Positions 34,742 to 43,404 of a stretch of DNA of 64,000 nt are shown one piece after another. How positions within the stretch are numbered: position 1 is the stretch's first letter; every line of letters starts with the position of its first letter. The position numbers and the translations under genes were made by a program. The stretch spans positions 17,961 through 81,960 of the forward strand of contig JANOSD010000033.1 of NCBI GenBank assembly GCA_031415655.1. Reading direction: 5' to 3'. The stretch comes from JAKOVR01 sp031415655 (GTDB lineage Bacteria; Actinomycetota; Acidimicrobiia; Acidimicrobiales; Acidimicrobilacustridaceae). The notes under the pieces were generated by a model. The model saw only the letters and a program-made list of their open reading frames with translations. It was not told the origin of the DNA and ran no database searches.

Positions 34742-35680
34742 ATGGACCTTCGGCAGCTCAATGCCCTACTCGCAGTGGCTGATCACGGCAGTTTCTCCGC
34801 CGCCGCGCGCGCCCTACAGACCGTGCAATCGAATATCTCCACTCACGTCGCCAGGCTAGAACGAGAACTTGACACGGTGCTTATCGACCGTGCCACGGGC
34901 AACCTCACGGAACAGGGTTTTGTGGTAGCCGAGCGTTCTCGGCGCATACGGGCCGAACTCGATGGGATGATCGCCGACGTCACCTCTCTGAACGCCGGCA
35001 TCAGCGGACATGTTCGCCTTGGCTGCATCGGCACGACGGCCCGTTGGCTCGTGCCGTTGTTGGTGCCGATCATGGCCACTCGCCATCCAATGGTGCACGT
35101 CGTCATCGTCGATGCCACCACCACTTCCCTCATCCCGCAACTGGAACAAGGATCACTTGACCTCGCGGTCGTCAACCTCCCCGTCGACGACACCGACGTT
35201 GTCATTGAACCACTCTTCGACGAGGACAGAATCCTCGTGGTCCCCACCGGGCACCGACTGCACAAACGAGCTCGAGTGCGCCTGCGGGATCTCGACGGCG
35301 AACCGCTCCTCCTCGAACCGCAAGGAACGGGCTTCCGTGACCAACTCGACGAAGCCGCCGAAACGGCCGGGGTAACCCTGATCGCCCAGGCCGAGGTAGA
35401 CGGCATGCGCCTGCTTGCGTCACTCGCCTTTCAGGGGTACGGCGCGGCACTGCTCCCGGCGAGCGCCGCGCCCACATGGATCGGCGGCGATTGGCATGCC
35501 ATTCCCGTCACCGGCCTTCCGGGCCGACGGGTCGGGCTCGCCGTACGCCGCCGCGGGCTCCTCGCGGCACCGGGACGTGCCCTCCGCGAAGCGGTCCGAG
35601 AGATCGTCACCGCCAGCGGCCCCCTACAGACCGGCATTCATCCGATCCAGGCGCCGGCCGAACGATCCCGACGCGGATGA
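34742..35680 (+). CDS. LysR-family transcriptional regulator
   Basis: A 312-aa LysR regulator: the N-terminal HTH is MDLRQLNALLAVADHGSFSAAARALQTVQSNISTHVARLERELDTVLIDR, followed by a periplasmic-binding-like effector domain (VRLGCIGTTARWLVPLLVPIMATRHP, LDLAVVNLPVDDTDVVIEPLFDEDRILVV). The start at 34742 is the canonical LysR position; the longer open frame upstream overlaps the 6C RNA promoter. A target may be the carboxyltransferase gene downstream; no TnA site was identified with confidence. Confidence 0.9.
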   Translation: MDLRQLNALLAVADHGSFSAAARALQTVQSNISTHVARLERELDTVLIDRATGNLTEQGFVVAERSRRIRAELDGMIADVTSLNAGISGHVRLGCIGTTARWLVPLLVPIMATRHPMVHVVIVDATTTSLIPQLEQGSLDLAVVNLPVDDTDVVIEPLFDEDRILVVPTGHRLHKRARVRLRDLDGEPLLLEPQGTGFRDQLDEAAETAGVTLIAQAEVDGMRLLASLAFQGYGAALLPASAAPTWIGGDWHAIPVTGLPGRRVGLAVRRRGLLAAPGRALREAVREIVTASGPLQTGIHPIQAPAERSRRG

Positions 35681-35779
35681 CGTTCAACCACATCACCACC
35701 GTCAGATCAACGCCCGGTCGACCGTGTAACACCTCAGTGCGCGGTCGAGTCCCAACCCTTCGATGATCTTCTCGCGGTG

Positions 35780-37168
35780 ATGCCCGTGCCACCCACCTTT
35801 CCAACGGCCTCCCAGGCTCCCTTTCCTCCTGCGTTCCCACTTCGCGCCGCGACTGCGGGGGCGGTGCGCGTCTCGATCGACGAATCACTACGACGGCGAG
35901 TGGTGCTTATGGAGGTAGACCCCACCCGAAAGCGGGGGGCACTTTCGACCGAGGATGGCGATGCCATCACGACGGCCGTCGACACCGCCTGCGCCGAAGG
36001 CATTCCTCTCGTTGCATCACTGGCGTCAAGCGGCGCCGACGTGAGCGAGGGCGTCGAAGCCCTCCACGGCTGGGGTCGAGCAGCCCACGCCCTCACTCGC
36101 GCTTCCGGCGTCGTTCCACTCCTCGCCGTGGTGAATGGTCCCGCCGTAAGCGGGCCGGCGTTGTTGCTCGGGCTGGCCGACCACGTGGTATTCACCCGTC
36201 AGGCCCAAGCCTTTGTAAGCGGGCCTCGCATGGTGCGCCAGTTCACCGGCCAAACATTGTCGGCCGACGAGTTGGGAGGGGCGACGATCCACGCGCAGTC
36301 CACGGGGGTTGCGGTAGCGGTGGTGGATACGGCCGACGATGCCATGCAGTTCCTCGCCGAACTCCTCGCCTTCTTGCCCGACAGTGTCGATCATGATCCC
36401 CCGTTACAGGCCACCACCGACCCCGCCGATCGACTCACGCCCGAAGCCGGTGCCGTGCTTCCCGCGACACCCACCGGAAGCTACGACGTCCGACACATCA
36501 TTGCGGCGTTGGTCGATGACGGATACCTCCTTGAACTCCGGGCACGATGGGCCGGGAACCTCGTCACTGGTCTGGCTTCGATCGGGGGTCGCACCGTTGG
36601 CGTGGTGGCCAACCAACCGATGACCATCGCAGGTACCCTCGACATTCCGTCCTCACAGAAAGGGGCCCGCTTCGTTGCCTTTTGCGATGCCTTCAACATT
36701 CCGTTGGTCACCCTGGTCGATACCCCGGGGTTCTATCCCGGCAAAGATCTTGAGTGGCGTGGCATGATTCGGCACGGCGCCCAACTCGCCTTCGCGTACG
36801 CCCGCGCGACGGTTCCTCGAGTATGCGTGACACTTCGAAAGAGCTACGGGGGAGCGTTTATCGTGATGGACAGCAAGACCATGGGCAACGACATGGCGTT
36901 GGCGTGGCCATCGGCCGAAGTGGCCGTGATGGGGGCGAAGGGCGCAGTTCAGATCTTGCACCGGCGTTCCGACCCCGAATCATGGCCGGCGTTGGAGGCC
37001 GCCTACGAGGAACGACTCCTGAATCCCTACGTCGCGGCCGACCGAGGTCTTGTTGACGCCGTTATCGATCCCGCACACACGCGTCGGGAGTTGGCAGCCG
37101 CCCTTGACATGCTCTCCACCAAACGAGAACAACTGGTACGGCGTTCCCACGACAACGGACCGTTGTGA
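35780..37168 (+). CDS. Acyl-CoA carboxylase carboxyltransferase (beta) subunit
   Basis: A 462-aa carboxyltransferase of the propionyl/acetyl-CoA carboxylase beta family, which moves the carboxyl group from biotin to acyl-CoA. The C-terminal half is well kept (VANQPMTIAGTLDIPSSQKGARFVAFCDAFNIPLVTLVDTPGFYPG, KSYGGAFIVMDSKTMGNDMALAWPSAEVAVMGAKGAV). The N-terminal crotonase half is shorter than in AccD/PccB (usually 510-530 aa total), with ALSTEDGDAITTAVDTACAEGIPLVASLASSGADVSEG. No biotin-carrying alpha subunit is in the window. It ends in a GTGA overlap with the DUF5655 gene. Confidence 0.85.
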   Translation: MPVPPTFPTASQAPFPPAFPLRAATAGAVRVSIDESLRRRVVLMEVDPTRKRGALSTEDGDAITTAVDTACAEGIPLVASLASSGADVSEGVEALHGWGRAAHALTRASGVVPLLAVVNGPAVSGPALLLGLADHVVFTRQAQAFVSGPRMVRQFTGQTLSADELGGATIHAQSTGVAVAVVDTADDAMQFLAELLAFLPDSVDHDPPLQATTDPADRLTPEAGAVLPATPTGSYDVRHIIAALVDDGYLLELRARWAGNLVTGLASIGGRTVGVVANQPMTIAGTLDIPSSQKGARFVAFCDAFNIPLVTLVDTPGFYPGKDLEWRGMIRHGAQLAFAYARATVPRVCVTLRKSYGGAFIVMDSKTMGNDMALAWPSAEVAVMGAKGAVQILHRRSDPESWPALEAAYEERLLNPYVAADRGLVDAVIDPAHTRRELAAALDMLSTKREQLVRRSHDNGPL

Positions 37169-37761
37169 CGGCGAAAGCCGACCTCGAACTGGCGCTCGCT
37201 GACTACCTCAACGAGACAGGATCCGACATCGACCATTGGGTGCGTGTCGTCGGGCGAACGGCCGGCGCGAACCACCAGGACATCTTGCAAGAACTCCGTG
37301 TTGACCACGGCCTTCCCTTCACGGTCGCCACCGCCCTCAGCCGATTCCACCGAAACCGGCCGGTGTTCACCGCGCCACCGATCCCTGCGGGCGACGATGT
37401 GCTCCACGTGTTTCTGGGCGGACGCAAGGCGCATCTCCTGCCGACGTATCGGCGACTCATGAGCATGGTCCAAAGCCTCGGCAAAGAGGTAACCGTGAGT
37501 GAGCGCCCCACGTTTGTCACGGCGCGAAGATTACGTCCGTTCCTCATGGTGCGTTCGAACAACAAGGCTCTTCGGGTAGAGCTTCGACTCCCCGGCGTGA
37601 TGCCGCGCCGACGACTGGAAATCATCAACACCGCACAGACCTCGATGACCCATTGCGTGGTGGTCCGTTCCCCTGACGACATCGACAGCGAGCTCCGAAA
37701 GTGGCTCCTGACCGCCTACCGCAATGGCGTACTTCCACCGACCAAGGGTTCGCAACGCTAA
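37165..37761 (+). CDS. DUF4287/DUF5655-type protein
   Basis: A 198-aa protein coupled to the carboxyltransferase (GTGA overlap). Residues 1-65 look like a DUF4287 helical domain (WVRVVGRTAGANHQDILQELRVDHGLP). Residues about 85-190 fit DUF5655 (LLPTYRRLMSMVQSLGKEVTVSERPTFVTARRLRPFLMVRS ... DDIDSELRKWLLTAYRNGV), an uncharacterised fold proposed to bind ligands. The coupling hints at an accessory role for the carboxylase, which is speculation. The stop is directly followed by a partial copy of the 151-bp repeat. Confidence 0.7.
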   Translation: MTAKADLELALADYLNETGSDIDHWVRVVGRTAGANHQDILQELRVDHGLPFTVATALSRFHRNRPVFTAPPIPAGDDVLHVFLGGRKAHLLPTYRRLMSMVQSLGKEVTVSERPTFVTARRLRPFLMVRSNNKALRVELRLPGVMPRRRLEIINTAQTSMTHCVVVRSPDDIDSELRKWLLTAYRNGVLPPTKGSQR

Positions 37762-37766
37762 GCACG

Positions 37767-37822
37767 TGTCCCGGTAGCCATTCGGCGTCTTCCGGCCAAC
37801 TTTTCAATCTCGCGGCGTCCCC
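37767..37822 (-). repeat. 151-bp repeat family, partial copy C
   Basis: The reverse complement of this stretch matches the right third of the complete element at 59490-59640, including GGACGCCGCGAGATT, GGCCGGAAGACGCCGAATGG and the terminal repeat (TGTCCCGGTAGC here versus TGTCCCAGTAAC, two changes). The left two-thirds are absent. It lies 5 bp after the DUF5655 stop codon. Confidence 0.75.
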
Positions 37823-37834
37823 GGAGCCGCGAGA
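37808..37834. terminator. 9-bp GC-rich hairpin after the carboxyltransferase operon
   Basis: TCTCGCGGC (37808-37816) pairs with GCCGCGAGA (37826-37834) over a 9-base loop. One arm lies inside the partial repeat copy. No T-tract follows, but as a stable hairpin 47 bp after the operon end it may act as an intrinsic terminator. Confidence 0.5.
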
Positions 37835-37876
37835 CCAACGGCTATGTGCCTGAAGTCACAGAAGACTTCCCGTGGC

Positions 37877-37907
37877 GTTACCACCAGTAACTGTTACCGT
37901 CGGTAAC
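37877..37907. promoter_or_regulatory. Twin TetR operators, GTTACNNNNNGTAAC
   Basis: Two 15-bp palindromes of identical design stand at 37877-37891 and 37893-37907, centres 16 bp apart. A TACCGT -10-like box (37895-37900) is inside the second, and the regulator ATG follows at 37910. This is a textbook autoregulatory operator pair for the TetR gene and the co-transcribed diiron protein. Confidence 0.75.
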
Positions 37908-37909
37908 TG

Positions 37910-38683
37910 ATGACCTCGTCAGTCACCTCCCTGCCTTTCCAACTCGTTGTGGACGCTCCTTCTGTGGACCCCCCTTCGGTGGACGCTCCTTCTGTGGACG
38001 CCATCCAAGACGCCCGAACCGCCGCCCGGGCGGTTCGTCGCACCCAGTTACTCGACGCGGCGATCAGTGTGGTGCGTCGTGAGGGACCCCACGTGTCGAT
38101 GGAACAGATCGCCCGTGAGTCCGGCGTCACCAAACCCATCATCTATCGACACTTCGTTGATCGGGAAGGCCTCGTCGAAGCGATCGCCGAACGATTCACC
38201 ACGGAATTGATCTCGTCCCTTGGCCCGGCGATGCACCAGTATGCCGAGCCGATCGATTTGCTCACGACCACCGTCGACATCTACCTCGACCTCATCGAAC
38301 GCGAGCAGCACCTCTACCGATTCCTCTCGTCGCAGGCCGGTCCCGATCGACGTGACGTCATGGCTGGCCTCGTAGCCGAAGAGGTCGCGATCATCATTGA
38401 GCGGGTACTCGCCGACCGATCGCTGCCCTTAGAACCGGCACGAACATGGGCCTACGGGCTTGTGGGCATGGTGCATTTCGTCGGCGATTGGTGGGCCACC
38501 TCTGCTGCCGCCAATCCCGCCGCCGCGGTGCCGCGCTCCGACATCGTCCGTCATCTCACTGACGTGCTCTGGCACGGCTTCGACCGACTCGGCCTTGGAG
38601 ACCAACCGGCCGAACCCCCCGGCTCACGCGCCCGGCCCCAACCCAACGTCACCACCTCTCCCTCCAGAAAGCCATCACGATGA
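37910..38683 (+). CDS. TetR-family regulator of the diiron-protein operon
   Basis: A 257-aa TetR regulator with an unusual 35-residue N-terminal extension holding a short tandem repeat (VDAPSVDPPSVDAPSVDA). The HTH is LLDAAISVVRREGPHVSMEQIARESGVTKPIIYRHFVDREGLVEAI; the ligand domain ends in a Pro/Arg-rich tail. It starts next to twin palindromic operators and overlaps the next gene by ATGA. Regulators of this class that sit with desaturase-like diiron enzymes often sense fatty acyl-CoA; here that is inference. Confidence 0.9.
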   Translation: MTSSVTSLPFQLVVDAPSVDPPSVDAPSVDAIQDARTAARAVRRTQLLDAAISVVRREGPHVSMEQIARESGVTKPIIYRHFVDREGLVEAIAERFTTELISSLGPAMHQYAEPIDLLTTTVDIYLDLIEREQHLYRFLSSQAGPDRRDVMAGLVAEEVAIIIERVLADRSLPLEPARTWAYGLVGMVHFVGDWWATSAAANPAAAVPRSDIVRHLTDVLWHGFDRLGLGDQPAEPPGSRARPQPNVTTSPSRKPSR

Positions 38684-39738
38684 CCATCACCGAACCCTCC
38701 CCACACTCCCCCTTCGATGCCCCTGGCCTCGACGCTCCGGCCTCAGTGGTCACGCGCTTCACCTGGGACTACGAACAGAGCCGCACCCAACTCGGGCGTT
38801 TGTATGAGAAGGGGAAGGTGTCGCAGTGGAACGCCACGACCGATATTGATTGGTCACCCGAAGTCAATTTCGGCGAGCCCGATCCCGATGCAAGTGATGA
38901 GGACCGCAGCGTCATCGACAGTTTCATGGGCTTCGACTCGCCGGAGTCGCCGTTCCATGGCATGGCGGAGGAGCAACGCTCGGTCATGGGGTGGGAGTTC
39001 CAGTCGTGGATGATTAGTCAGTTCATGCACGGTGAACAGGGCGCATTGGTAGCTACTGCCCGCCTGGTGGAAACCGTACCGGACATCGACTCGAAGTACT
39101 ACGCCGCCAATCAGGTAGCCGATGAGGCACGACACGTCGAGGCCTACGCCAAGTACATCAACGACAAACTCGGTGTGGAGCATGTCTACCCGATCTCCTC
39201 CCCTTTGCAATCGCTCCTCGTCGACATCATGACGGAGAAACGGTGGGACATCACGTACCTGGGCATGCAGATCATGGTCGAGGGGTTGGCGCTTGCCGCT
39301 TTTGGAATGGGCAACATTTTGTTCCGCGATCCGGTAATCAAGCAGATCACCGACTACGTCATGCGTGATGAAGCCCGGCACGTAGCGTTCGGTGTCCTGA
39401 GCCTGCAAGAGCTCTACCCTCAGATGACATCAGCCGAACTGGGCGAACGGGAAGAGTTCCTGCTCGACGCCATCGACCTGATGTATCAGCGCTTCCTGTT
39501 GGAGCAGGTTTGGGAGCGCGTCGGCGTCCCGGTGGAGCAAGGCAAAGAGTTCGCCACCAACAACCCCTTGATGGTCGTATTCCGGCAGATGCTGTTCGCA
39601 AAGATCGTGCCGAACATCAATAAACTCGGACTCATGACACCGGCCGTCCGCCAGAAATTCATCGACCTCCAAGTCATCCAGTGGGAAAACGCCCCCGACT
39701 CCGCCACCGAAGAACTGATGGCCGAAGCCACCGCGTAG
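38680..39738 (+). CDS. Ferritin-like diiron protein (AurF/R2-like)
   Basis: A 352-aa helical-bundle protein with the ligand set of carboxylate-bridged diiron enzymes: Glu in FMHGEQGALVATARLVE, E-x2-H in QVADEARHVEAYAKYI, Glu in MVEGLALAAFGMG and E-x2-H in VMRDEARHVAFGVLSL. The duplicated DEARHV motif is exact. Such proteins include N-oxygenases, acyl-ACP desaturase-like enzymes and R2-like oxidases. Neither a reductase nor a ferredoxin gene is adjacent. Co-transcription with a TetR regulator through an ATGA overlap points to an inducible oxidase. Confidence 0.85.
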   Translation: MTITEPSPHSPFDAPGLDAPASVVTRFTWDYEQSRTQLGRLYEKGKVSQWNATTDIDWSPEVNFGEPDPDASDEDRSVIDSFMGFDSPESPFHGMAEEQRSVMGWEFQSWMISQFMHGEQGALVATARLVETVPDIDSKYYAANQVADEARHVEAYAKYINDKLGVEHVYPISSPLQSLLVDIMTEKRWDITYLGMQIMVEGLALAAFGMGNILFRDPVIKQITDYVMRDEARHVAFGVLSLQELYPQMTSAELGEREEFLLDAIDLMYQRFLLEQVWERVGVPVEQGKEFATNNPLMVVFRQMLFAKIVPNINKLGLMTPAVRQKFIDLQVIQWENAPDSATEELMAEATA

Positions 39739-40039
39739 AAGCATCGTTCGGGCGTCGAATACGCCAAGGTCCTTTCCCACAGTGGCCCCAGGCGGCCCCA
39801 ACACGGGAACGGGGGTGGAAAGCGCAGTGCGCATCACCGCCGTAAGCGGTCCACTCTGCGTCCGACTCTGAATGGTACGAATGCCCTATCGGCCATAGCC
39901 TCCATCACCGCCCCTCCATCACCGTCGGTGGCGGCGATGGCCGATTTCGGTCTCGGCCAAAAAGGCCGGTCGCGAGCAGCGCTGGCGGGTGAGAGCACAG
40001 GCGTGACCCGGCGGCTCGACCGGTACCTTTGCACTCGTT
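39739..40039. other. Non-coding stretch before the glutaminase pseudogene
   Basis: About 300 bases with no convincing frame, RNA gene or terminator. Short frames on both strands here have no protein-like features. It marks the left edge of a decayed zone reaching to about 41.8 kb. Confidence 0.6.
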
Positions 40040-40735
40040 ATGACGAGTCGGAAACGTATGCACGTTTCCACGGGATCGCTTCCCGTCCCGCCCGTCGTCG
40101 ATGCCGTAGCGAGCGCCACTCATGCTCGTTTTCGTGATGTCCGGGATGGCCGCAGCTCCACGGTCTATCCCGCCCTCGAACAAGCCGACCCGGGACTGTT
40201 CGGCATCTGTGTCGCCGACGTCTACGGTCGGCCATCACTGCGGGTGATGTCGATACGGAGATTCCGCTCGTGATCGTTGCGAAGCCATTCACCTTCACAT
40301 TGTTGTGCGATGTGCTGGGCCCCGATGTGCTTCGGCACGCCTGGGAGTGCATGCCACCGGCCTTCCCTTCAACTCCGTCGAGGCCATCCGCCGCAGCGGC
40401 GGGCGTGACCCCACAGACGGGAGTTCAGGTGGTTGCCGCCGAGAGTTGCCGCTACGCACCCACGGTGATGACCACCACCGGTCTCGACGAGTCGGCCGGC
40501 GAAGGGCGCTACCGGGTTGGGCTCCCCGGCAAGAGCGGTATCGGAGGGGCGTCACCGTGTCACCGGGAAGGGGTGACCTCGACACCTTTTCACCGCCGCC
40601 GGCTGGAGCCGGCGACAGCGTTCGAGGTCAACTCGGCGTCGCCTACCTGTCGAACGGCTCGGGCTCGACATCTTTGCCTCCACACCGGCACGGGCCGTCG
40701 TCAACGAATCCCCCGGGCGACCTGCTGGAGTGATC
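40040..40735 (+). pseudogene. glsA: Glutaminase pseudogene (frameshifts, internal deletion)
   Basis: Fragments of a glutaminase A (beta-lactamase fold, glutamine to glutamate) can be followed across all three frames. From the ATG at 40040: VYPALEQADPGLFGICVADVYGRPS. In another frame from about 40250: GDVDTEIPLVIVAKPFTFTLL, where the catalytic S-x-S-K region of active enzymes (QSISK/QSVSK) now reads VAK. Then LGVHATGLPFNSVEAIRR, next TVMTTTGLDESAGEGRYRVGLPGKSGIGGA, then FSPPPAGAGDSVRG, and finally RLGLDIFAST. About 100 residues between FNSV and the GLPGKSG block are missing. At least three frameshifts occur. The gene cannot be functional. Confidence 0.85.
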
Positions 40736-40868
40736 TGTCAGGCTGATCGCCCCACGGCCACCGCCCAACGGCATGTGACTCCTCCCGACGCGACCATCCG
40801 CGACTCACTCCGCTGCACCTTCTACCCTTTGCCCCGCACACCCTTCGGGCGGAGGGAAAGCAGGAGTG

Positions 40869-41111
40869 ATGAAACAGATCCTCGATGAGCCAGTGCTTTT
40901 CGGCGACGCCCAACTCGCGCCCACGATCGAGTTGGCTGGCCTGGCCGAGATTGCCAGCCTTCCCAACAACGAAGCCCGAGCCGAAGCACTCAAGCGCATC
41001 GCCGAGGCCATTCGTGCCGAAGACGATGCACGCACCCACTTGGCGTCGTTGCGTACCGGTGGAACGGCGCGTAACGCGCCCCTACCCCAACGCGCCATAC
41101 GCACCCGCTGA
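40869..41111 (+). CDS. Possible small helical protein, 80 aa
   Basis: The frame begins at ATG 40869, with AGGAG only two bases upstream (a GTG at 40866 is also in frame). The product is charged and helical (GLAEIASLPNNEARAEALKRIAEAIRAEDDARTHLASLR) with a basic end. It has no family I recognise, and it lies in a decayed zone, so it may be a remnant. The stretch from 41112 to 41232 shows nothing. Confidence 0.4.
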   Translation: MKQILDEPVLFGDAQLAPTIELAGLAEIASLPNNEARAEALKRIAEAIRAEDDARTHLASLRTGGTARNAPLPQRAIRTR

Positions 41112-41232
41112 CCCGTCGATTTTCACGCCGGCATCGATCGCCGGTTATGCGACGTGTACCCCGGAACCACCTTCCGCCAAACCCGCCTGAAATCGCGACC
41201 TATCCGACTAAAAAGACCCCGAAGAGACCTCG

Positions 41233-41409
41233 ATGGCTACTCCTACCGCATCCGGCCCCGTCACCCGCAAAACCCTCGAAGCGGTTAAACGGCTGCTCGC
41301 CGAGACCGATTCTGATCCGTCCGAGGTCCCCTATGCGGGCGGAACGTCAGACCAACCGCTAGAACCCGTTGCTGAGGCTGTCCTGCCGCGGCGAGGCCGA
41401 GGACGCTGA
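41233..41409 (+). CDS. Possible small protein, 58 aa
   Basis: ATG at 41233 after GAAGAGA. The peptide is TASGPVTRKTLEAVKRLLAET in its first half and Pro/Glu-rich in its second, ending RRGRGR. It is followed after only 3 bp by the next small frame, suggesting a two-cistron unit. No homology is evident. Confidence 0.4.
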   Translation: MATPTASGPVTRKTLEAVKRLLAETDSDPSEVPYAGGTSDQPLEPVAEAVLPRRGRGR

Positions 41410-41412
41410 CCG

Positions 41413-41628
41413 ATGCCCACATCCGCTGACGATCCGCATGTCACGGTCAGCATTGATCGCGATCACAATCCCTTTACTGCGCTCAACGACAAGGAACGCA
41501 TGCGCCTATTCATCCGTGTGCTTTGTGAACTTGTCGCCTACGGCGAACCCACCGGCGATGCTCCGGAATCAGCCAGAGCACGCCCGGCGCCACTCCACCG
41601 CCAGCACCGAACCGCAACAACTTCCTGA
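41413..41628 (+). CDS. Possible small protein or remnant with RVLCxLVA motif, 71 aa
   Basis: The frame reads FTALNDKERMRLFIRVLCELVAYGEPTG, which resembles LGPQEKKLALVRVLCLLVALQEDEQ at the C-terminus of the membrane protein encoded at 41777-43282 on the other strand (RVLC-x-LVA conserved). It may be a second copy of that domain. After GDAPESARARP the frame becomes Arg/Pro-rich and unlike protein, so a frameshift around 41570 is possible. Confidence 0.4.
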   Translation: MPTSADDPHVTVSIDRDHNPFTALNDKERMRLFIRVLCELVAYGEPTGDAPESARARPAPLHRQHRTATTS

Positions 41629-41733
41629 GTGGTTGTCCGGGATGTCCGTCCAGAAACGGGGCGTCCTGGCGCCCGCCACGCAAGGACGAAGCTCCGAAGG
41701 CCACCTTGCTGCTGGGCGGCGAGGACGAGCACG

Positions 41734-41757
41734 TCGAATGGCTACTAGGAAACGCTC
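41734..41757 (+). repeat. 151-bp repeat family, end fragment D
   Basis: Twenty-four bases match 59623-59646, the right end of the complete element and its flank, at 21 of 24 positions (CGAATGGCTACT then GGAAACGCTCC). Sequence to the left shows only weak similarity. Probably a decayed copy. Confidence 0.5.
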
Positions 41758-41776
41758 CTAGGAATGGACGAACGCT

Positions 41777-43282
41777 CTACCGTTGACGGGCAAGCCGCTT
41801 GCGCTTCGCCCGTGCCGGCAGGTTTTCGTCGGGCTCGTCGCCACCGTGCGACTTCGTCGGCCATACCGCTCGGGCCAGTGGCCATGACCGAGTGCCCGTT
41901 TCTGGGTCGACGGGTCGAGGGTCGAGCTGCTCGTCTTCTTGGAGCGCCACGAGCAGGCAAAGCACCCGAACTAGCGCCAGCTTCTTCTCCTGTGGACCGA
42001 GGTTGGCGAAGTCGAGCAACTGACCTGGGCGGCGGGGTACGGATTCGTTGAAGAGCGTGAGCTCAGTGAGCTTGCCCGACGTCGACTTCGCGTCGGAACC
42101 CCCCGTGATCCCGACCAACTCGGCGAGTACCTCATCGACTTCTTTGTCCTCAAGGTCGGCCTGGTCGATGAGCTCCGCCGCGACTTGCGCGATTCCCACC
42201 TTTCGTTCCTTCGCCCGATTGATCAAGGCATGGAGCACGTGGTCGACCGGATCAATACGCGCCGGCGGCTCGGTGGGCAGCGGCGGTATCGACGTTTCTG
42301 CTGCCAACTCCTCCCGCTCCTCTAACGCCAACTGCGCCAGGACCACCTCCTCCCGGACCACCTTCTGGACACCTGGCTGTTCCGGTGAAAGTGCATCGAC
42401 GACGGCGGGCATTTCCACCTCAACCATCGTTGTATCCGGTTCGTCAGCGACGGGTTCACGATCAGCGACGGGTTCACGGCCAGTGACGGCGGCCGTGGGA
42501 TCGTCGACCACGAGCACAACCTGCTCGTCGAAAGCGGAGGTGGCCGGGACGATTCCCGCAAGGTCATCGACCGCATCAGTTTCCGCGGTACCGAACGCCG
42601 AGCCGGCGTCTTTTGAATCAGCGAGCGAAGTGGGTGCGGCCGCAACCTTGCTCGCTGATCGGGCAAGATCAGCCATCGGGGTGGAAAGGAGGAGGTCGTC
42701 GGCCGCTTTGGCTCGGGTGCCCGGCGCCCCGAACCGGTCGAAATCCACGTCATCAGTTGATTGATCGGCGGTCGAATCGGTGTGGTCGCCATCGGTGACG
42801 TTCACCTGCGGTACCGGTTCGGATGCTGGTTCCGAGTGTGGACCGGGAACACTCTTCGGCAACGGAGCGGTTGCCGGTGTCGGACGAGCCGCTGCCGGGG
42901 CTGCCGGGGCTGACGGGACTGCCGTTGCCGCCGATACTGCTCGAGCCTTCGCACGAGCTTGCGTGGCAGCGCCGCTTGCCGGTCCCGTTGCGCTTGCGGT
43001 CGGCGGGCGCGATGACACGACGGGTGCGGCGGCCGGCTCGGGGCTGGGGACCGCCGCCGGCGCGGGCGCCAACCGCTCCTCGATCGATACCAGGTCGCGT
43101 TGGGCACTTGACGCGGCACGGGCAATGTCGTTGGCGGAGCCGCCGTTCTTCTTCAACATCATGGCAACGACGGCGCCACCGCCGACTACCACGATGGCCA
43201 CCACGAGGAGCAGCACAACCATCAGTTCATCCAGACTGTGTCGAGTAAGACTCGGATACGGAGGGACCAAGGCGACGCGCAT
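41777..43282 (-). CDS. Membrane-anchored Ala/Pro-rich protein with C-terminal helical domain
   Basis: A 501-aa protein of unknown function (357-481-aa forms are possible from internal starts; ATG 43222 would place the TM at the very N-terminus). One TM (VVLLLVVAIVVVGGGAVVAMML) is followed by a long Ala/Pro/Ser- and acid-rich linker and a C-terminal domain from about residue 350: IDPVDHVLHALINRAKERKVGIAQVAAELIDQADLEDKEVDEVLAELVG, then LGPQEKKLALVRVLCLLVALQ. The end is strongly basic (RAKRKRLARQR). A single-pass scaffold is the simplest reading. It is in one direction with two small genes upstream. Confidence 0.65.
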   Translation of the reverse strand: MRVALVPPYPSLTRHSLDELMVVLLLVVAIVVVGGGAVVAMMLKKNGGSANDIARAASSAQRDLVSIEERLAPAPAAVPSPEPAAAPVVSSRPPTASATGPASGAATQARAKARAVSAATAVPSAPAAPAAARPTPATAPLPKSVPGPHSEPASEPVPQVNVTDGDHTDSTADQSTDDVDFDRFGAPGTRAKAADDLLLSTPMADLARSASKVAAAPTSLADSKDAGSAFGTAETDAVDDLAGIVPATSAFDEQVVLVVDDPTAAVTGREPVADREPVADEPDTTMVEVEMPAVVDALSPEQPGVQKVVREEVVLAQLALEEREELAAETSIPPLPTEPPARIDPVDHVLHALINRAKERKVGIAQVAAELIDQADLEDKEVDEVLAELVGITGGSDAKSTSGKLTELTLFNESVPRRPGQLLDFANLGPQEKKLALVRVLCLLVALQEDEQLDPRPVDPETGTRSWPLARAVWPTKSHGGDEPDENLPARAKRKRLARQR

Positions 43283-43404
43283 GGATCGCCCCAAGACGTC
43301 GCTCCGGTCCTTTGATCGCCATTCTTACCGTTTCACCGGCACAAGTTCTACACCCTCCACCGCACCCCTTCTGACCTGCACAAATAGTGGGCCAGCGGGG
43401 GTTC

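Noticed and set aside
40701..41039. 112-codon minus-strand frame
   Set aside because: It lies in a decayed region, has no start signal, and is antisense to the better 80-aa frame.
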